A stretch of 64,000 nt of DNA from positions 62,001 to 126,000 of the forward strand of contig NZ_FWFX01000010.1 of NCBI RefSeq assembly GCF_900172335.1, in the 5' to 3' direction. Numbering within the stretch: the stretch's first letter is position 1; every line of letters begins with the position of its first letter. Shown in pieces: positions 45,325 through 54,127 of the stretch. The notes under the pieces are model-generated. The model made no database searches, was not told where the DNA came from, and saw only the letters and a list, made by a program, of their open reading frames with translations. The translations under genes and the position numbers were made by a program. This DNA is from Roseovarius albus. GTDB taxonomy: Bacteria > Pseudomonadota > Alphaproteobacteria > Rhodobacterales > Rhodobacteraceae.

Positions 45325-45911
45325 CGTTGTTTCCCTTTTGGTTTCAATATTTCCATCGCTCTAGCGGCGATCATTTTCAGCGAAATTGGCGGCACTCTTG
45401 GCACAACCAATATCCAGCACTTGACACCAATTAAGACCAAAAATTGAGCCAACTGCGCATTCTCTGATCATGGACCAATATTGGACCAAATCAATCATTT
45501 TTTTAATTTACAGGAATATTTGTTTAATTACAGTACGATATAGGGAGAAAATCATAACATGCGATGATGCGAACTAAACCAATTTCGACCTAATACTCCA
45601 GGTATTCAAGTCATTGGTTAACCAATTTGAGATTCGCTGACGGCTCAATCAACGTGAAACATTCTATTATATAGATCATGTTCAGCTCGTTTACCGGCGA
45701 AGCCGCAAACGCCCAGAAGAGCAGAATTGCGCAGGCTTAGAGAAAAGTGCAACGCGCATTTTGGCTTATATTAGGACAGAGTATTGCGGTTTCAGACCAG
45801 CCTCACTCAGACCGTCCTCACGATGATAGGTGTGTTTATGCCTCCAAACACGATATCTTATCGAGTACTATTTTGAGTTTCGAAAACAATCCAAAGCTGC
45901 AACGAATAGTG
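45325..45911. promoter_or_regulatory. Upstream region of the Amt-like gene; no supported gene
   Basis: 587 bases between the Amt-like gene (start at its left end) and the 3' end of the GMC oxidoreductase gene. A tandem TGGACCAA-N2-TTGGACCAA (45471-45489), with the inner palindrome CCAATATTGG, and scattered ACCAA elements (45426, 45436) stand out; TTGG-N-CCAA is a plausible FadR-type GntR operator. The rest is AT-rich with no coding sign. Confidence 0.45.
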
Positions 45912-47501
45912 TTACTTGAGTACGAGATCAGACGCCTTTTCACCAATCATGATCGCGGGGGCGTTGGTATTGCCCGAGACGATTTCTGGCATGATGGAAC
46001 AATCGGCGACGCGCAGGCCCTTGATGCCATGGACCTTGAGGTGGTGATCGACGACCGCATCTGCGCCAGAACCCATTTTGCACGTGCCGGTGGGGTGATA
46101 GATTGAGGCGGTGTTGCTGCGGGCCCAGTCCAGCGTAGCCTCATAATCCTCGATGTCGAGATTGGCATTGGGGCGGAACTCTTCCGAAATTTTTGAGCTG
46201 ATCGGCGCATGGCGGGCGATACGGCGGGCGATGTTGATGCCTTCGACAATGGTGCGGCAGTCAGTTTCGGTTGAAAGATATTTCGGGATGATCTTGGGAT
46301 AGACCTTGGGATCAGCCGATGTCAGGCGAATTTCGCCACGCGATTCTGGGCGAAGCTGGCAGACTGACATGGTGAAAGCCGAAAACTTGTCCGCGCCCTT
46401 GCCTGGGTTTTCGGCAGAGAGGGGCTGAACGTGGAACTGAATGTCAGGTGTTTCCAGTTCATCACGGGTTTTCATGAATCCCGTGGCGAGGCTGGCGGCC
46501 ATGGTCATTGGGCCAGCGCGGAACATGAGGTATTTAAGTCCGATTTTGGCTTGACCAAACAGCGATGACACCTCGTCATTCAGGGTCGGTTCATTGCACT
46601 TGTAAACCAACCGCGCCTGCAGGTGATCTTGCAGGTTTTTCCCAACTCCGGGCAGGTCGGCAATAATATCAATGCCGTGTTCATTGAGTTGTGCCGCCTC
46701 ACCTATGCCAGACAACATCAGGATCTGTGGCGAGTTGATCGCGCCTGCGGATAGGATCACCTCGCGATTGGCTTTGATGGTTTGCAAGGTCCCGCTGCGA
46801 TCTTTGAACGTCACACCGGTTGCACACTTATCTTCGATGTCGATGCGTTGCACATGCGCATTTGTAATGATTTGCAGGTTTTCGCGGCTTTTGGCAGGAT
46901 TGAGGAAGGCCACCGCCGAAGAACACCTGCGCCCATTACGAGACGTAAGCTGGAAGAAGCCAACCCCTTCTTGATCTGCTCCGTTGTAATCAGGGTTAAA
47001 TTTATACCCCGCCGCCTGTGCCGCGGCGACCCATGCATCGGTGATCGGGCGCTGTATGCGCATGTTAGAGACTGAAAGCCCGCCCTGATCGCCGTGATAT
47101 TCATCTGCGCCACGTTCATTTTTCTCAGATCTTTTGAACAGGGGCAGAACGTCATCCCAAGCCCAGCCTTCGTTGCCCATCTGGCGCCAGCGATCGTAGT
47201 CCTGCGGCTGTCCCCGCACATAAAGAAGCCCATTCAGAGAGGACGAGCCCCCCAGCACCTTGCCCCGCGGCCACTCAATAGAGCGGCCATTCAAACCCGG
47301 ATCAGGTTCGGTCTCGTAGCACCAGTCGACCGTGGGGTTATGGATGGTTTTGAAATAGCCAACAGGGATGTGAATCCACGGGTTGGTATCCTTGCCGCCT
47401 GCCTCAAGCAGGACCACGCGATTGTTCGGATTTTTGCTCAAGCGGTTAGCTAGAACGCATCCGGCTGACCCCGCCCCTATGATGATGAAATCGGCTTCCA
47501 T
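45912..47501 (-). CDS. GMC family oxidoreductase (choline/alcohol dehydrogenase-like)
   Basis: 529 residues from the ATG at 47501, chosen for AAAGGA seven bases upstream and because it directly precedes the FAD motif IIIGAGSAGCVLANRLS. GMC signatures: GGSSSLNGLLYVRGQPQDYD and SAGAINSPQILMLSGIG. The catalytic His is in SIYHPTGTCKMG and the partner Asn/His region in SGNTNAPAIMIGEKA. These enzymes oxidise alcohols to aldehydes with FAD; BetA-type choline dehydrogenases are close relatives but so are dehydrogenases for other alcohols. Divergent from the TRAP operon, suggesting that the transported compound or a derivative is its substrate. Confidence 0.88.
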   Translation of the reverse strand: MEADFIIIGAGSAGCVLANRLSKNPNNRVVLLEAGGKDTNPWIHIPVGYFKTIHNPTVDWCYETEPDPGLNGRSIEWPRGKVLGGSSSLNGLLYVRGQPQDYDRWRQMGNEGWAWDDVLPLFKRSEKNERGADEYHGDQGGLSVSNMRIQRPITDAWVAAAQAAGYKFNPDYNGADQEGVGFFQLTSRNGRRCSSAVAFLNPAKSRENLQIITNAHVQRIDIEDKCATGVTFKDRSGTLQTIKANREVILSAGAINSPQILMLSGIGEAAQLNEHGIDIIADLPGVGKNLQDHLQARLVYKCNEPTLNDEVSSLFGQAKIGLKYLMFRAGPMTMAASLATGFMKTRDELETPDIQFHVQPLSAENPGKGADKFSAFTMSVCQLRPESRGEIRLTSADPKVYPKIIPKYLSTETDCRTIVEGINIARRIARHAPISSKISEEFRPNANLDIEDYEATLDWARSNTASIYHPTGTCKMGSGADAVVDHHLKVHGIKGLRVADCSIMPEIVSGNTNAPAIMIGEKASDLVLK

Positions 47502-47609
47502 GTGGCTGTCCTTTGGGCTGTTGGAAAAAAAACCTATGCAAATTGTCGATACTAGTCTAGTCTTTTTTGAAACCAAACGTCTCAATAATTGTTCCAATGG
47601 GAGGAAACC
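47502..47609. promoter_or_regulatory. Divergent promoter region of GMC gene and TRAP operon
   Basis: 108 bases. It contains ATACTAGTCTAGTC (a CTAGT repeat, 47549-47562) and ATTGTTCCAAT (47587-47597, an imperfect palindrome) near the dctP ribosome site GGGAGGAAACC. Either could be the IclR operator, as the regulator gene is the last of the TRAP operon. Not verified. Confidence 0.4.
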
Positions 47610-48842
47610 ATGAGTATATCAAAGAATTTAAGAGGTATATCACGCCGAGATTTCTTTAGAGTTGCAGGGACTTACGGGTTCAGTTCAACAATGATGGCCG
47701 CTGGTGCCTTTGGCGGCGCAGTATCGGTCGCTGGTCTCGCCAAGGCAGCAGAATCAACCTATGAGAAGCGTTTTGCCAAGGAGGCCAAGCACACTTTGAA
47801 GTTTGGCGCTTCGGGATTTAATGACCAAAACCTGCTTATTGAACGCGCTGGTGCCTTGGAATTTGCCCGTGATCTGGAAAGCCGGACAGACGGTGAGATC
47901 CGCGTTGAATTCATAGGTAACAATCAGATCTGCGGCCAGACGTCTTGCGTGGAAAAAACACAACAAGGCATCGTCGATATTTACGCCGCATCAACCCAGA
48001 ATTCAGCCGGTGGCGCGCCCTATCTGAACGTGTTGGACTATGCCTACATGTTCCCTGGCCGAGCATCGCAGTACCACTTCCTTTACAGCCCCGAATCGCA
48101 GCGCATCCTGCGCGAACCGCTTGAAAAGCGTCATGGCCTTAAGTTCCTGTTTAGCCACTGCGAGTTGCGCGGGATTCAGTTGGGTCTGAAATGGGAAGAC
48201 AAACCCACCGTTACAAAGTTAGAAGAGTTGTTTGGCACCAAAAACCGCGTCACTGGTACGCAACTTGGCCGGATCGCAATGCAAGCGCTTAACTTGAACC
48301 CGGTTCCGGTTGCTTGGGAGGAAACACTGGACGGACTTAAACAAGGTCTGATCGATGGCGCTGAGACTTGGGCCTCTGCCGTGGCTTATGCCAACATGTC
48401 CCCCGTTGTTTCGCAATCTGTTGACCTAAAGTTCTTCTGCGGAACTGAGCACACTTCGATGTCTGCGTCTGTATTTGATAGCCTGGGAGGCGATTTGCAG
48501 GATGCAGTTCTGGAATCCGCCTATTGGACGCAAACACACGTTCAAGCAGCGAACGAGGCAGCATTGGTCAAGACCGTTGGTCAATCTGACCCACAGCTGC
48601 CTGGTACAATTTTTGCAGAAAACAATGTCCGCAACGCATTCTTGGCTGAGGATCAGATCAAGATGGCCGAGGAAATGTGCTCTCCTGAGTATCAGCCTCA
48701 GTTGTGGGAAGAATGGCGTGAGCGCCTGAATAAGTGGGCCGGTGGCATCGACACCTATCAGGAGATCTATGATATCGCGAGACAAGTTCCCGCCGATATG
48801 AAGCCTGAGAATGTCGAACCCCGCCGTTGGTGGAAGGCCTAA
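47610..48842 (+). CDS. TRAP transporter substrate-binding protein, Tat-exported
   Basis: 410 residues from the ATG at 47610 (GGAGG six bases upstream). The N-terminus carries a twin-arginine signal: RGISRRDFFRVAG, then a weakly hydrophobic stretch ending before the ESTYEKRFAKEAKHTL mature start. The body is DctP family: FNDQNLLIERAGALEFARDL, then RVEFIGNNQICGQTSCVEK, and GVDIYAAS-like VDIYAASTQN, with a predicted ligand arginine in this region. It binds an organic anion in the periplasm and passes it to the membrane subunits. Tat export suggests folding with a cofactor, metal or pre-bound ligand. Confidence 0.88.
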   Translation: MSISKNLRGISRRDFFRVAGTYGFSSTMMAAGAFGGAVSVAGLAKAAESTYEKRFAKEAKHTLKFGASGFNDQNLLIERAGALEFARDLESRTDGEIRVEFIGNNQICGQTSCVEKTQQGIVDIYAASTQNSAGGAPYLNVLDYAYMFPGRASQYHFLYSPESQRILREPLEKRHGLKFLFSHCELRGIQLGLKWEDKPTVTKLEELFGTKNRVTGTQLGRIAMQALNLNPVPVAWEETLDGLKQGLIDGAETWASAVAYANMSPVVSQSVDLKFFCGTEHTSMSASVFDSLGGDLQDAVLESAYWTQTHVQAANEAALVKTVGQSDPQLPGTIFAENNVRNAFLAEDQIKMAEEMCSPEYQPQLWEEWRERLNKWAGGIDTYQEIYDIARQVPADMKPENVEPRRWWKA

Positions 48843-48862
48843 GGTCTTTCGTACGAAAACCG

Positions 48863-48889
48863 GTTGGCCGCCATATAGCGGTGGCCAAC
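48863..48889 (+). promoter_or_regulatory. Intercistronic stem-loop between dctP and dctQ
   Basis: GTTGGCC (48863-48869) pairs with GGCCAAC (48883-48889), and the inner bases GCC/GGT can extend the stem, 21 bases after the binding-protein stop codon within a 113-base gap. Structures of this kind are often found after binding-protein genes, where they raise the level of the binding protein over the permease by protecting the upstream mRNA. Confidence 0.5.
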
Positions 48890-48955
48890 TGCACCGGGAT
48901 GTCAGCGACCTAAAGAATAAGGGACGAGGCACCCATAAAAGGGAGGAGACAGCGC

Positions 48956-49624
48956 ATGTCGATATTTTCGGATGCAGCTACATTGTTTTCAGCGTTCGCC
49001 AGTCAGGATTCATATGAGATTCGCGAAGCGCTTAAGCCGGACAGCGCATGGGTTATCGGGGCGATATTTTTAATCGTCGCCGGCATTGCCTTGGTTTGGA
49101 TTTACCACCGTGTTCCATTTTTTGAGCGATACTTTGAGCGCACGGTTATGGTCACAAGCTATCTGGCGATTGCCCTAATAATCTTTTGGGGTGTGATTGA
49201 TCGGTTCGTCTTTTCCAATCAGCAGCCCTGGTCGACAACAATCCCTCCTTTGTTGTTCATGATTATGGCCTGGTTTGGAGCGGCTTATAACATCCGGGTG
49301 CGCACACACCTGAGCTTTTCCGAGTTCAGATCACGGATGCCACGTATTGGGCAGATGGCCTGCCTGTCGCTGGATTGCATATTATGGCTTGGCTTTGCTC
49401 TAATCATGTTGGTCACAACCATGCGGTTGGTGGCATTGTCTGCGTCAAACTTTCAGATCGTTTTGGGGACTGACAACACCATGCAATGGTGGTTTTTGAT
49501 GTCCGCCCCGGTCGCGGCCACGTTGATGGCTGCCCGGGCAATTGAGAACATCCAAGACGACGTTCGCAATTATCGCTCGGGCGAAACACTCATTAAACAA
49601 GCTGTAATCGGAGGAGATACCTGA
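48956..49624 (+). CDS. TRAP transporter small permease (DctQ family)
   Basis: 222 residues with four membrane segments (ALVWIYHRV follows the first; TSYLAIALIIFWGVIDRFVF is the second; PPLLFMIMAWFGAAYNIRVR TH the third; the fourth near WFLMSAPVAATLMAARAI). The third segment ends in the family-typical RTHLSFSEFRSRMP. GGGAGGAGA precedes the ATG. It forms the membrane complex with the large subunit, driven by a sodium or proton gradient. The stop codon overlaps the next start (TGATGG at 49622-49627). Confidence 0.85.
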   Translation: MSIFSDAATLFSAFASQDSYEIREALKPDSAWVIGAIFLIVAGIALVWIYHRVPFFERYFERTVMVTSYLAIALIIFWGVIDRFVFSNQQPWSTTIPPLLFMIMAWFGAAYNIRVRTHLSFSEFRSRMPRIGQMACLSLDCILWLGFALIMLVTTMRLVALSASNFQIVLGTDNTMQWWFLMSAPVAATLMAARAIENIQDDVRNYRSGETLIKQAVIGGDT

Positions 49625-50982
49625 TGGCTGACGGTACAATTATCACTCTGATTTCTGTGGGCGTGACCATGCTCTTTATGCTGGGCGTGCCGGTTCTACT
49701 GGTCATCGCCTACTGGGTGGTCGGCTGTTCCTTTGTGTTGGGCCTCACGCTCGACAATATGGGGGCTGAACTTCTCAATGTGTTCAACAAAGGTTTTGCC
49801 CTGCTGGCGATGCCTCTCTTCATCCTCACGGGTGACCTCATCAATAAGTCCGGGATTGCACGACGACTTTCCGACTTTGCCTACTCCTGCCTGGGATGGC
49901 TGCGAGGCGGCCTGGCGATGGCGTCTCTGGGCGCATGTGGACTTTTCGCCGCGATTTCCGGTTCGAACTCTGCCACGACAGCCACAATTGGTTCAATGTT
50001 GCACCCTGAAATGGTCAAGGGTGGGTACGACGAGCGCTTTTCCGCAGCTACTGCAGCAGCCGGCGGCACGGTGGGGATCATCATTCCCCCGTCGATCATA
50101 TTCATTGTCTACGGCTTCTTGATGAACTTGCCGATTTCCGACCTATTTGTGGCAGGTATTCTACCTGGTACCTTGATGGTGGTAGGTATGCAGCTAGCCT
50201 GCTGGATCATCTGCAGGCTGAATGGTTGGGGGTACCTCATCCCACTGCAATTGAACCGCGTCTTAAAAACCGCTTTCGGCGCTTGGCTCGGATTCTTTGC
50301 GATCGGTCTGGTGCTGTGGGGCATTTACACAGGTAAATTTTCACCCACAGAAGCGGCGGGTGTGACGGTTGGGTTCTGTATCATTGCAGGCATAGCCTCT
50401 TGGTTTATCTCGCGGGTGTTGAAACTTAAGTCCGATAAGACATGGGAAGAAAAAAGTTACGGAGAGATGCTGGTGGTCGAAGGTTTCACTCTGTGGCAGA
50501 TTCCGGGTATCACCATGCGGTCAGCCGAGATCACCGGCATTCTGGCCCCTCTGATCGCGATTTCAGTGGTGATGCAGCAGATCTTGTCTCTCTTGGGGGC
50601 ACAGCAGGTGATCGGGGATTTCGTGACCTCGATGGGTGGCTATCACGCGGTTCTTTTCACTTCGATGGTCATCGTGTTCTTCTCTGGCATGGTGTTGGAA
50701 AGCCTTCCAGTGACAATTATTCTGGCACCGATTCTGGCGCCAATTGCCGCGTCTGTTGGCATTGATCCGGTGCACTTCTCGGTCATTTTCCTGGTCGGGG
50801 CCTCCATCGGGTTTATCACGCCACCTTATGGTCTAAACCTCTATGTCGCCTCCGGCGTAACGGGCGTTCCCTATTTCCGCCTGCTCCGCTATACGGTCCC
50901 TTATCTCTTTGCTCTGATCAGCGTTTGGATACTGGTATCATTGGTCCCAGATTTGGCGTTGATCCTACTGCCAAACCGGTAA
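49624..50982 (+). CDS. TRAP transporter large permease (DctM family)
   Basis: 452 residues, about 12 membrane segments. Family markers: VFNKGFALLAMPLFILTGDLIN, AISGSNSATTATIGSMLHPEM, and AATAAAGGTVGIIIPPSIIFIVYG (the G-x-x-IPPS transport core), with a second copy FLVGASIGFITPPYGLNLYV in the C-terminal half. The protein is the secondary transport subunit, working with DctP and DctQ. Translationally coupled to dctQ and followed after seven bases by the IclR gene. Slightly longer than the average DctM (about 430) but normal. Confidence 0.9.
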   Translation: MADGTIITLISVGVTMLFMLGVPVLLVIAYWVVGCSFVLGLTLDNMGAELLNVFNKGFALLAMPLFILTGDLINKSGIARRLSDFAYSCLGWLRGGLAMASLGACGLFAAISGSNSATTATIGSMLHPEMVKGGYDERFSAATAAAGGTVGIIIPPSIIFIVYGFLMNLPISDLFVAGILPGTLMVVGMQLACWIICRLNGWGYLIPLQLNRVLKTAFGAWLGFFAIGLVLWGIYTGKFSPTEAAGVTVGFCIIAGIASWFISRVLKLKSDKTWEEKSYGEMLVVEGFTLWQIPGITMRSAEITGILAPLIAISVVMQQILSLLGAQQVIGDFVTSMGGYHAVLFTSMVIVFFSGMVLESLPVTIILAPILAPIAASVGIDPVHFSVIFLVGASIGFITPPYGLNLYVASGVTGVPYFRLLRYTVPYLFALISVWILVSLVPDLALILLPNR

Positions 50983-50989
50983 GGTGCCC

Positions 50990-51766
50990 ATGACGGAAGA
51001 TGACGTAGAAACAAAAGGTCAAATTCCAACAAATCTGCGACTTCTTCTCTTGCTGGAAGAAGTCGCCCAGGCGGGGGTCCCGGTGGCCCCCGCTGCGCTG
51101 TGCGATCATCTGGGCCTGCCCAAGCCGACGGTACATCGTCTATTGCAAACTGCCGAGGCTGAAGGGTTCCTTCAACGTGACGTCGATGGGCGCTCTTACG
51201 GCCCCGGACGACGGATGCGACGGTTGTCGGTTAATACTCTCTCCTCACAGCGGATCAGAACCGAGCGTTTGCGGATCATGCGCACGCTGGCCGAAGAGGT
51301 CGGCGAAACCTGCAACCTAGCCGCCCCAGATCGCGACGGCATGGTGTATCTGGACCGGGTTGAAACCCATTGGCCACTGCGCATCCAGTTGCCGGTAGGA
51401 ACCCAAGTCCCTTTTAATTGCACGGCGAGTGGCAAGGTGTATTTGGCATCTCTTCGGTCGGACAAATTAGACCGGCTGCTAGCATCAACCAATCTGGAAA
51501 AAAGCACCGAACAATCCTTGAATGATCCAAAGGCGCTCAAACAAGAAATCGCCAAAACGCGTGCGCAAGGGTATTCCACCGACGACGAAGAGTTCATGGC
51601 TGGCATGGCCGCCATCGCGGTTCCGATTTACGATGACCGCAAGAGATTGCTGTCCACGCTTTCGATACACGCTCCGATACAACGTCATGACTTGGAAGGG
51701 CTAAAGCAAAATCTACCGCAACTTCACGATGCGGCTTTAAAGCTCGCCAAACTGGTCTCGGATTGA
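50990..51766 (+). CDS. IclR family regulator of the TRAP operon
   Basis: 258 residues from the ATG at 50990 (AAGG six bases upstream; a GTG at 50984 is also in frame). Winged helix at about 15-75 (LLLLLEEVAQAGVPVAPAALC, DHLGLPKPTVHRLLQTAEAE). The effector domain contains the family pattern CNLAAPDRDGMVYLDRVETH and GYSTDDEEFMAGMAAIAVPI. IclR proteins bind a small organic acid and repress or activate catabolic genes. Placement as last gene of dctPQM suggests that it senses the imported compound and controls the dctP/GMC divergent region. Confidence 0.88.
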   Translation: MTEDDVETKGQIPTNLRLLLLLEEVAQAGVPVAPAALCDHLGLPKPTVHRLLQTAEAEGFLQRDVDGRSYGPGRRMRRLSVNTLSSQRIRTERLRIMRTLAEEVGETCNLAAPDRDGMVYLDRVETHWPLRIQLPVGTQVPFNCTASGKVYLASLRSDKLDRLLASTNLEKSTEQSLNDPKALKQEIAKTRAQGYSTDDEEFMAGMAAIAVPIYDDRKRLLSTLSIHAPIQRHDLEGLKQNLPQLHDAALKLAKLVSD

Positions 51767-51876
51767 ATGCTACTCTGGGGTCAGCGACTTGGTTTGACCG
51801 GATCACAGCATCAGCTAACTGATCTTACGCCATGCAGATAATAAATCTTGTGATTTTTGAACTGTAACCCCTGAAA

Positions 51877-53022
51877 TCATGTGATTTTCAGCGCCGAGCG
51901 AAGCATTTCGATATCCACATTGAAGTCATCGGCATCGTTTTCCGGGGCGCAGATGATTGGGATGTGAGTGCCGCCAATTGAATTAGTAAGAGCCAGGAAA
52001 TACCCGATATTCCACCGATCCGCCGGGAATAACTCGATGATGCTGGGTTTCTGCGAATAGATCATGTTTGCGAGCCCCGCCCCATGCGGCGCGACAATGG
52101 TTTTCGCTTGCGCGAAGAGCTTAATTTGATCCTCTACCGACAATTTTTCAGACTTTAAAATTTCGAACCCGTGCTCAATCAGGCAGCTTTCAACCTCTTC
52201 CTCATTCAAGATACGTCTGACTTTTGCCCCTCGTCGGGATACGAAGATTTTCCGGGTGGGCTCAGCATCCGCCATTCCCAGCCGATCAAACATACGGTGG
52301 CGAAACTGCGTGGCCGCATCAATGGAGACAACAAACCGATGCCTCCTTGGAGAGGCCACCAGCAGTTTTCCTACCTTGAGCGGTTGTTGATCCGTCAGCA
52401 CACTCTCGTGGTCCCCCAATCCCAATAAATCGAGGTAGCTTTGTTGCCACTTGTTCGGTTGGCTGTGGAATAGAAGCGTTGTGTTGTTCCTGAATGCGCC
52501 TTGCTCTTGCAGATCGACAAACCGCAAACAGGAATCCACTAAGAAATGGTAATAGTTTTTCCACCAAAGGCCGGAGAACACATATCCTTCATCTACGTCC
52601 GTGTTGCGCCGGATGGCATGTTTTAGGGCCTTTCGCCGGATCGACAACTCAGGTTGAAAGTTCCGACCTTCGTCCTGCATCGAACCTTCTGGAAAGCTCT
52701 CGAGAATAACGCGTTTCGAATTTTCAGGGTCAACAATCTGTCGATTGAAAACGCCGGCGTTGTTCAAATGAAAGTAGTACGGCCGGGGGATGACTTGCGG
52801 ATTGTAGTGCAGTTTTAGCTGCTTGAGGTAGTTTGCCGGGTTGTCTGGCTTGAGCTCAGGGGCGTAAATCTCATGCTTTCCAAAATCATGAATCTCATAG
52901 TCAAACCGGGATCGAAACACGGATTGAAGAGGAACCTGCTGATCAAGCATCCAGCCATCGGCAAATTGCCCGATTGCGTTTTTTTGAATTTTTTTCAGTG
53001 CTTTAAAAGTTTTCCGGATCAA
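51877..53022 (-). CDS. GT61 (DUF563) family glycosyltransferase
   Basis: 381 residues. The family core is SGLWWKNYYHFLVDSCLRFV (N-terminal signature with the H-F motif), ARKIFVSRRGAK-like KIFVSRRGAKVRRILNEEEV, GFEILKSEKLSVEDQIKLFA, and the donor region TIVAPHGAGLANMIYSQKPS with the intact HGAGL, more canonical than in the paralog at 35579. It stands alone on the reverse strand, convergent to the IclR gene. Probably adds xylose or another sugar to a surface glycan; target unknown. No signal peptide, so cytoplasmic. Confidence 0.85.
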   Translation of the reverse strand: MIRKTFKALKKIQKNAIGQFADGWMLDQQVPLQSVFRSRFDYEIHDFGKHEIYAPELKPDNPANYLKQLKLHYNPQVIPRPYYFHLNNAGVFNRQIVDPENSKRVILESFPEGSMQDEGRNFQPELSIRRKALKHAIRRNTDVDEGYVFSGLWWKNYYHFLVDSCLRFVDLQEQGAFRNNTTLLFHSQPNKWQQSYLDLLGLGDHESVLTDQQPLKVGKLLVASPRRHRFVVSIDAATQFRHRMFDRLGMADAEPTRKIFVSRRGAKVRRILNEEEVESCLIEHGFEILKSEKLSVEDQIKLFAQAKTIVAPHGAGLANMIYSQKPSIIELFPADRWNIGYFLALTNSIGGTHIPIICAPENDADDFNVDIEMLRSALKIT

Positions 53023-53536
53023 TGTATTTTCTACCTAAATTGCAATTGTGTAGTCAATGACTGTGCCTTGGGGTGAAAAAGATATGTCAAAAAGATTTTT
53101 AGTGCATTGTTGGCTCGTGGTCCATTGAAACGATACTTTCTGGTGCGGTGGGCGATATCACAATGACTACTGTGATCTGAAAGTCATGTAATGGACGCGC
53201 TAGCGCTCGTTCAAAACTTGCGCTTTCCGTAGAAGATTCAGAGAACGGCTGGATTAAACACGCCTTATGCCGTTGGGCGTTACGAAGCGCCCGGGCGAAA
53301 AGATCGCCAAAGACATCAAGCCCGTGCTACTCGCCAGCAATATTCTTGACGATGAATATGTTCCTTTGTTCTCAAATCATGCTGCCAAAAGCTGACCTAA
53401 CATTCCCGAATTCACGCGTTGTAGTAATTTCGCCATCACCACAACCATAACGCGCACAAGCGGCTCAATTGCTTTTTAGACGAAAACGTGAGATTGTTAA
53501 GTATCACTTCGAAATCAATTTATTGATGAATTTTGC
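53023..53536. other. 514-base gap; one 42-codon open stretch
   Basis: No gene of normal length. The only orderly stretch is an ATG frame at 53267-53395 (42 codons: MPLGVTKRPGEKIAKDIKPV..., ending in a TGA), preceded in frame by a stop and without a good ribosome site. It has protein-like composition and may be a small gene or remnant. No promoter can be fixed; the strong AT content before 53537 fits a promoter of the following gene. Confidence 0.35.
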
Positions 53537-54118
53537 ATGCTGACATTCGACATTTCTGAACGTCTTCGGCTAACGAAACTACTCGTGACACTCTTCCTCA
53601 CCACAGTGATTAGCGCAGACGAATTGGCGGCGAAGGAACCCGCTTATTTGCAGGCATGTGGCGTCCTGGGTGCGCTTAAAAGCAACGAATCCCCCTTTTG
53701 TGACGGCGCTCTGATTGGAGGAACCCAGTCAAACGCGCACAATTGCCCGCAGAGCTTCGATCCTGTGCAATCACTCCACTTTGATGATGATCTGCACGTT
53801 CGATGGTATGCCAGATTCTGGACTGGAAAATGCAAGGGCTTTGGAGTTTTTGATTTCTGCGTTGAGGAAGAAGGCGGATGGCACCAGTTGGTAGACGAAA
53901 TGTCCTCACTTGTTCCAAAGGTTGAACGCCCACGCGCGCGTGCAGAGCTTTGGGCAATCGGGCGAATGATTGGTTTCGAATGGGCGAAACGCAATCACTT
54001 GCGCAAGATCAGTACAGAAGATCTTCGTGACTGGTATCCAATGTTTCGCGCTGAGCAAAACGCGTGGCGTGCCATGAGGCAGCTATGTACGAAGGCGAAG
54101 AATAGGCTTGGCATTTAG
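53537..54118 (+). CDS. Exported cysteine-containing protein of unknown family
   Basis: 193 residues. Residues 14-32 (TKLLVTLFLTTVISADELA) read as a Sec signal peptide, with cleavage somewhere near residue 30. The mature part has six cysteines (QACGVL, PFCDGA, HNCPQS, GKCKGF, DFCVEE, QLCTKA), likely disulfide-bonded, and a helical C-terminus. I do not recognise the family. It is followed nine bases later by the polytopic protein gene, whose AGGAGG ribosome site begins right at its stop codon, so the two are coupled and probably work together in the cell envelope. Confidence 0.6.
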   Translation: MLTFDISERLRLTKLLVTLFLTTVISADELAAKEPAYLQACGVLGALKSNESPFCDGALIGGTQSNAHNCPQSFDPVQSLHFDDDLHVRWYARFWTGKCKGFGVFDFCVEEEGGWHQLVDEMSSLVPKVERPRARAELWAIGRMIGFEWAKRNHLRKISTEDLRDWYPMFRAEQNAWRAMRQLCTKAKNRLGI

Positions 54119-54127
54119 GAGGACGAT

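Noticed and set aside
45912..47501. Naming this gene betA
   Set aside because: GMC signatures do not separate choline dehydrogenase from other alcohol dehydrogenases, and no betB or betI lies next to it.
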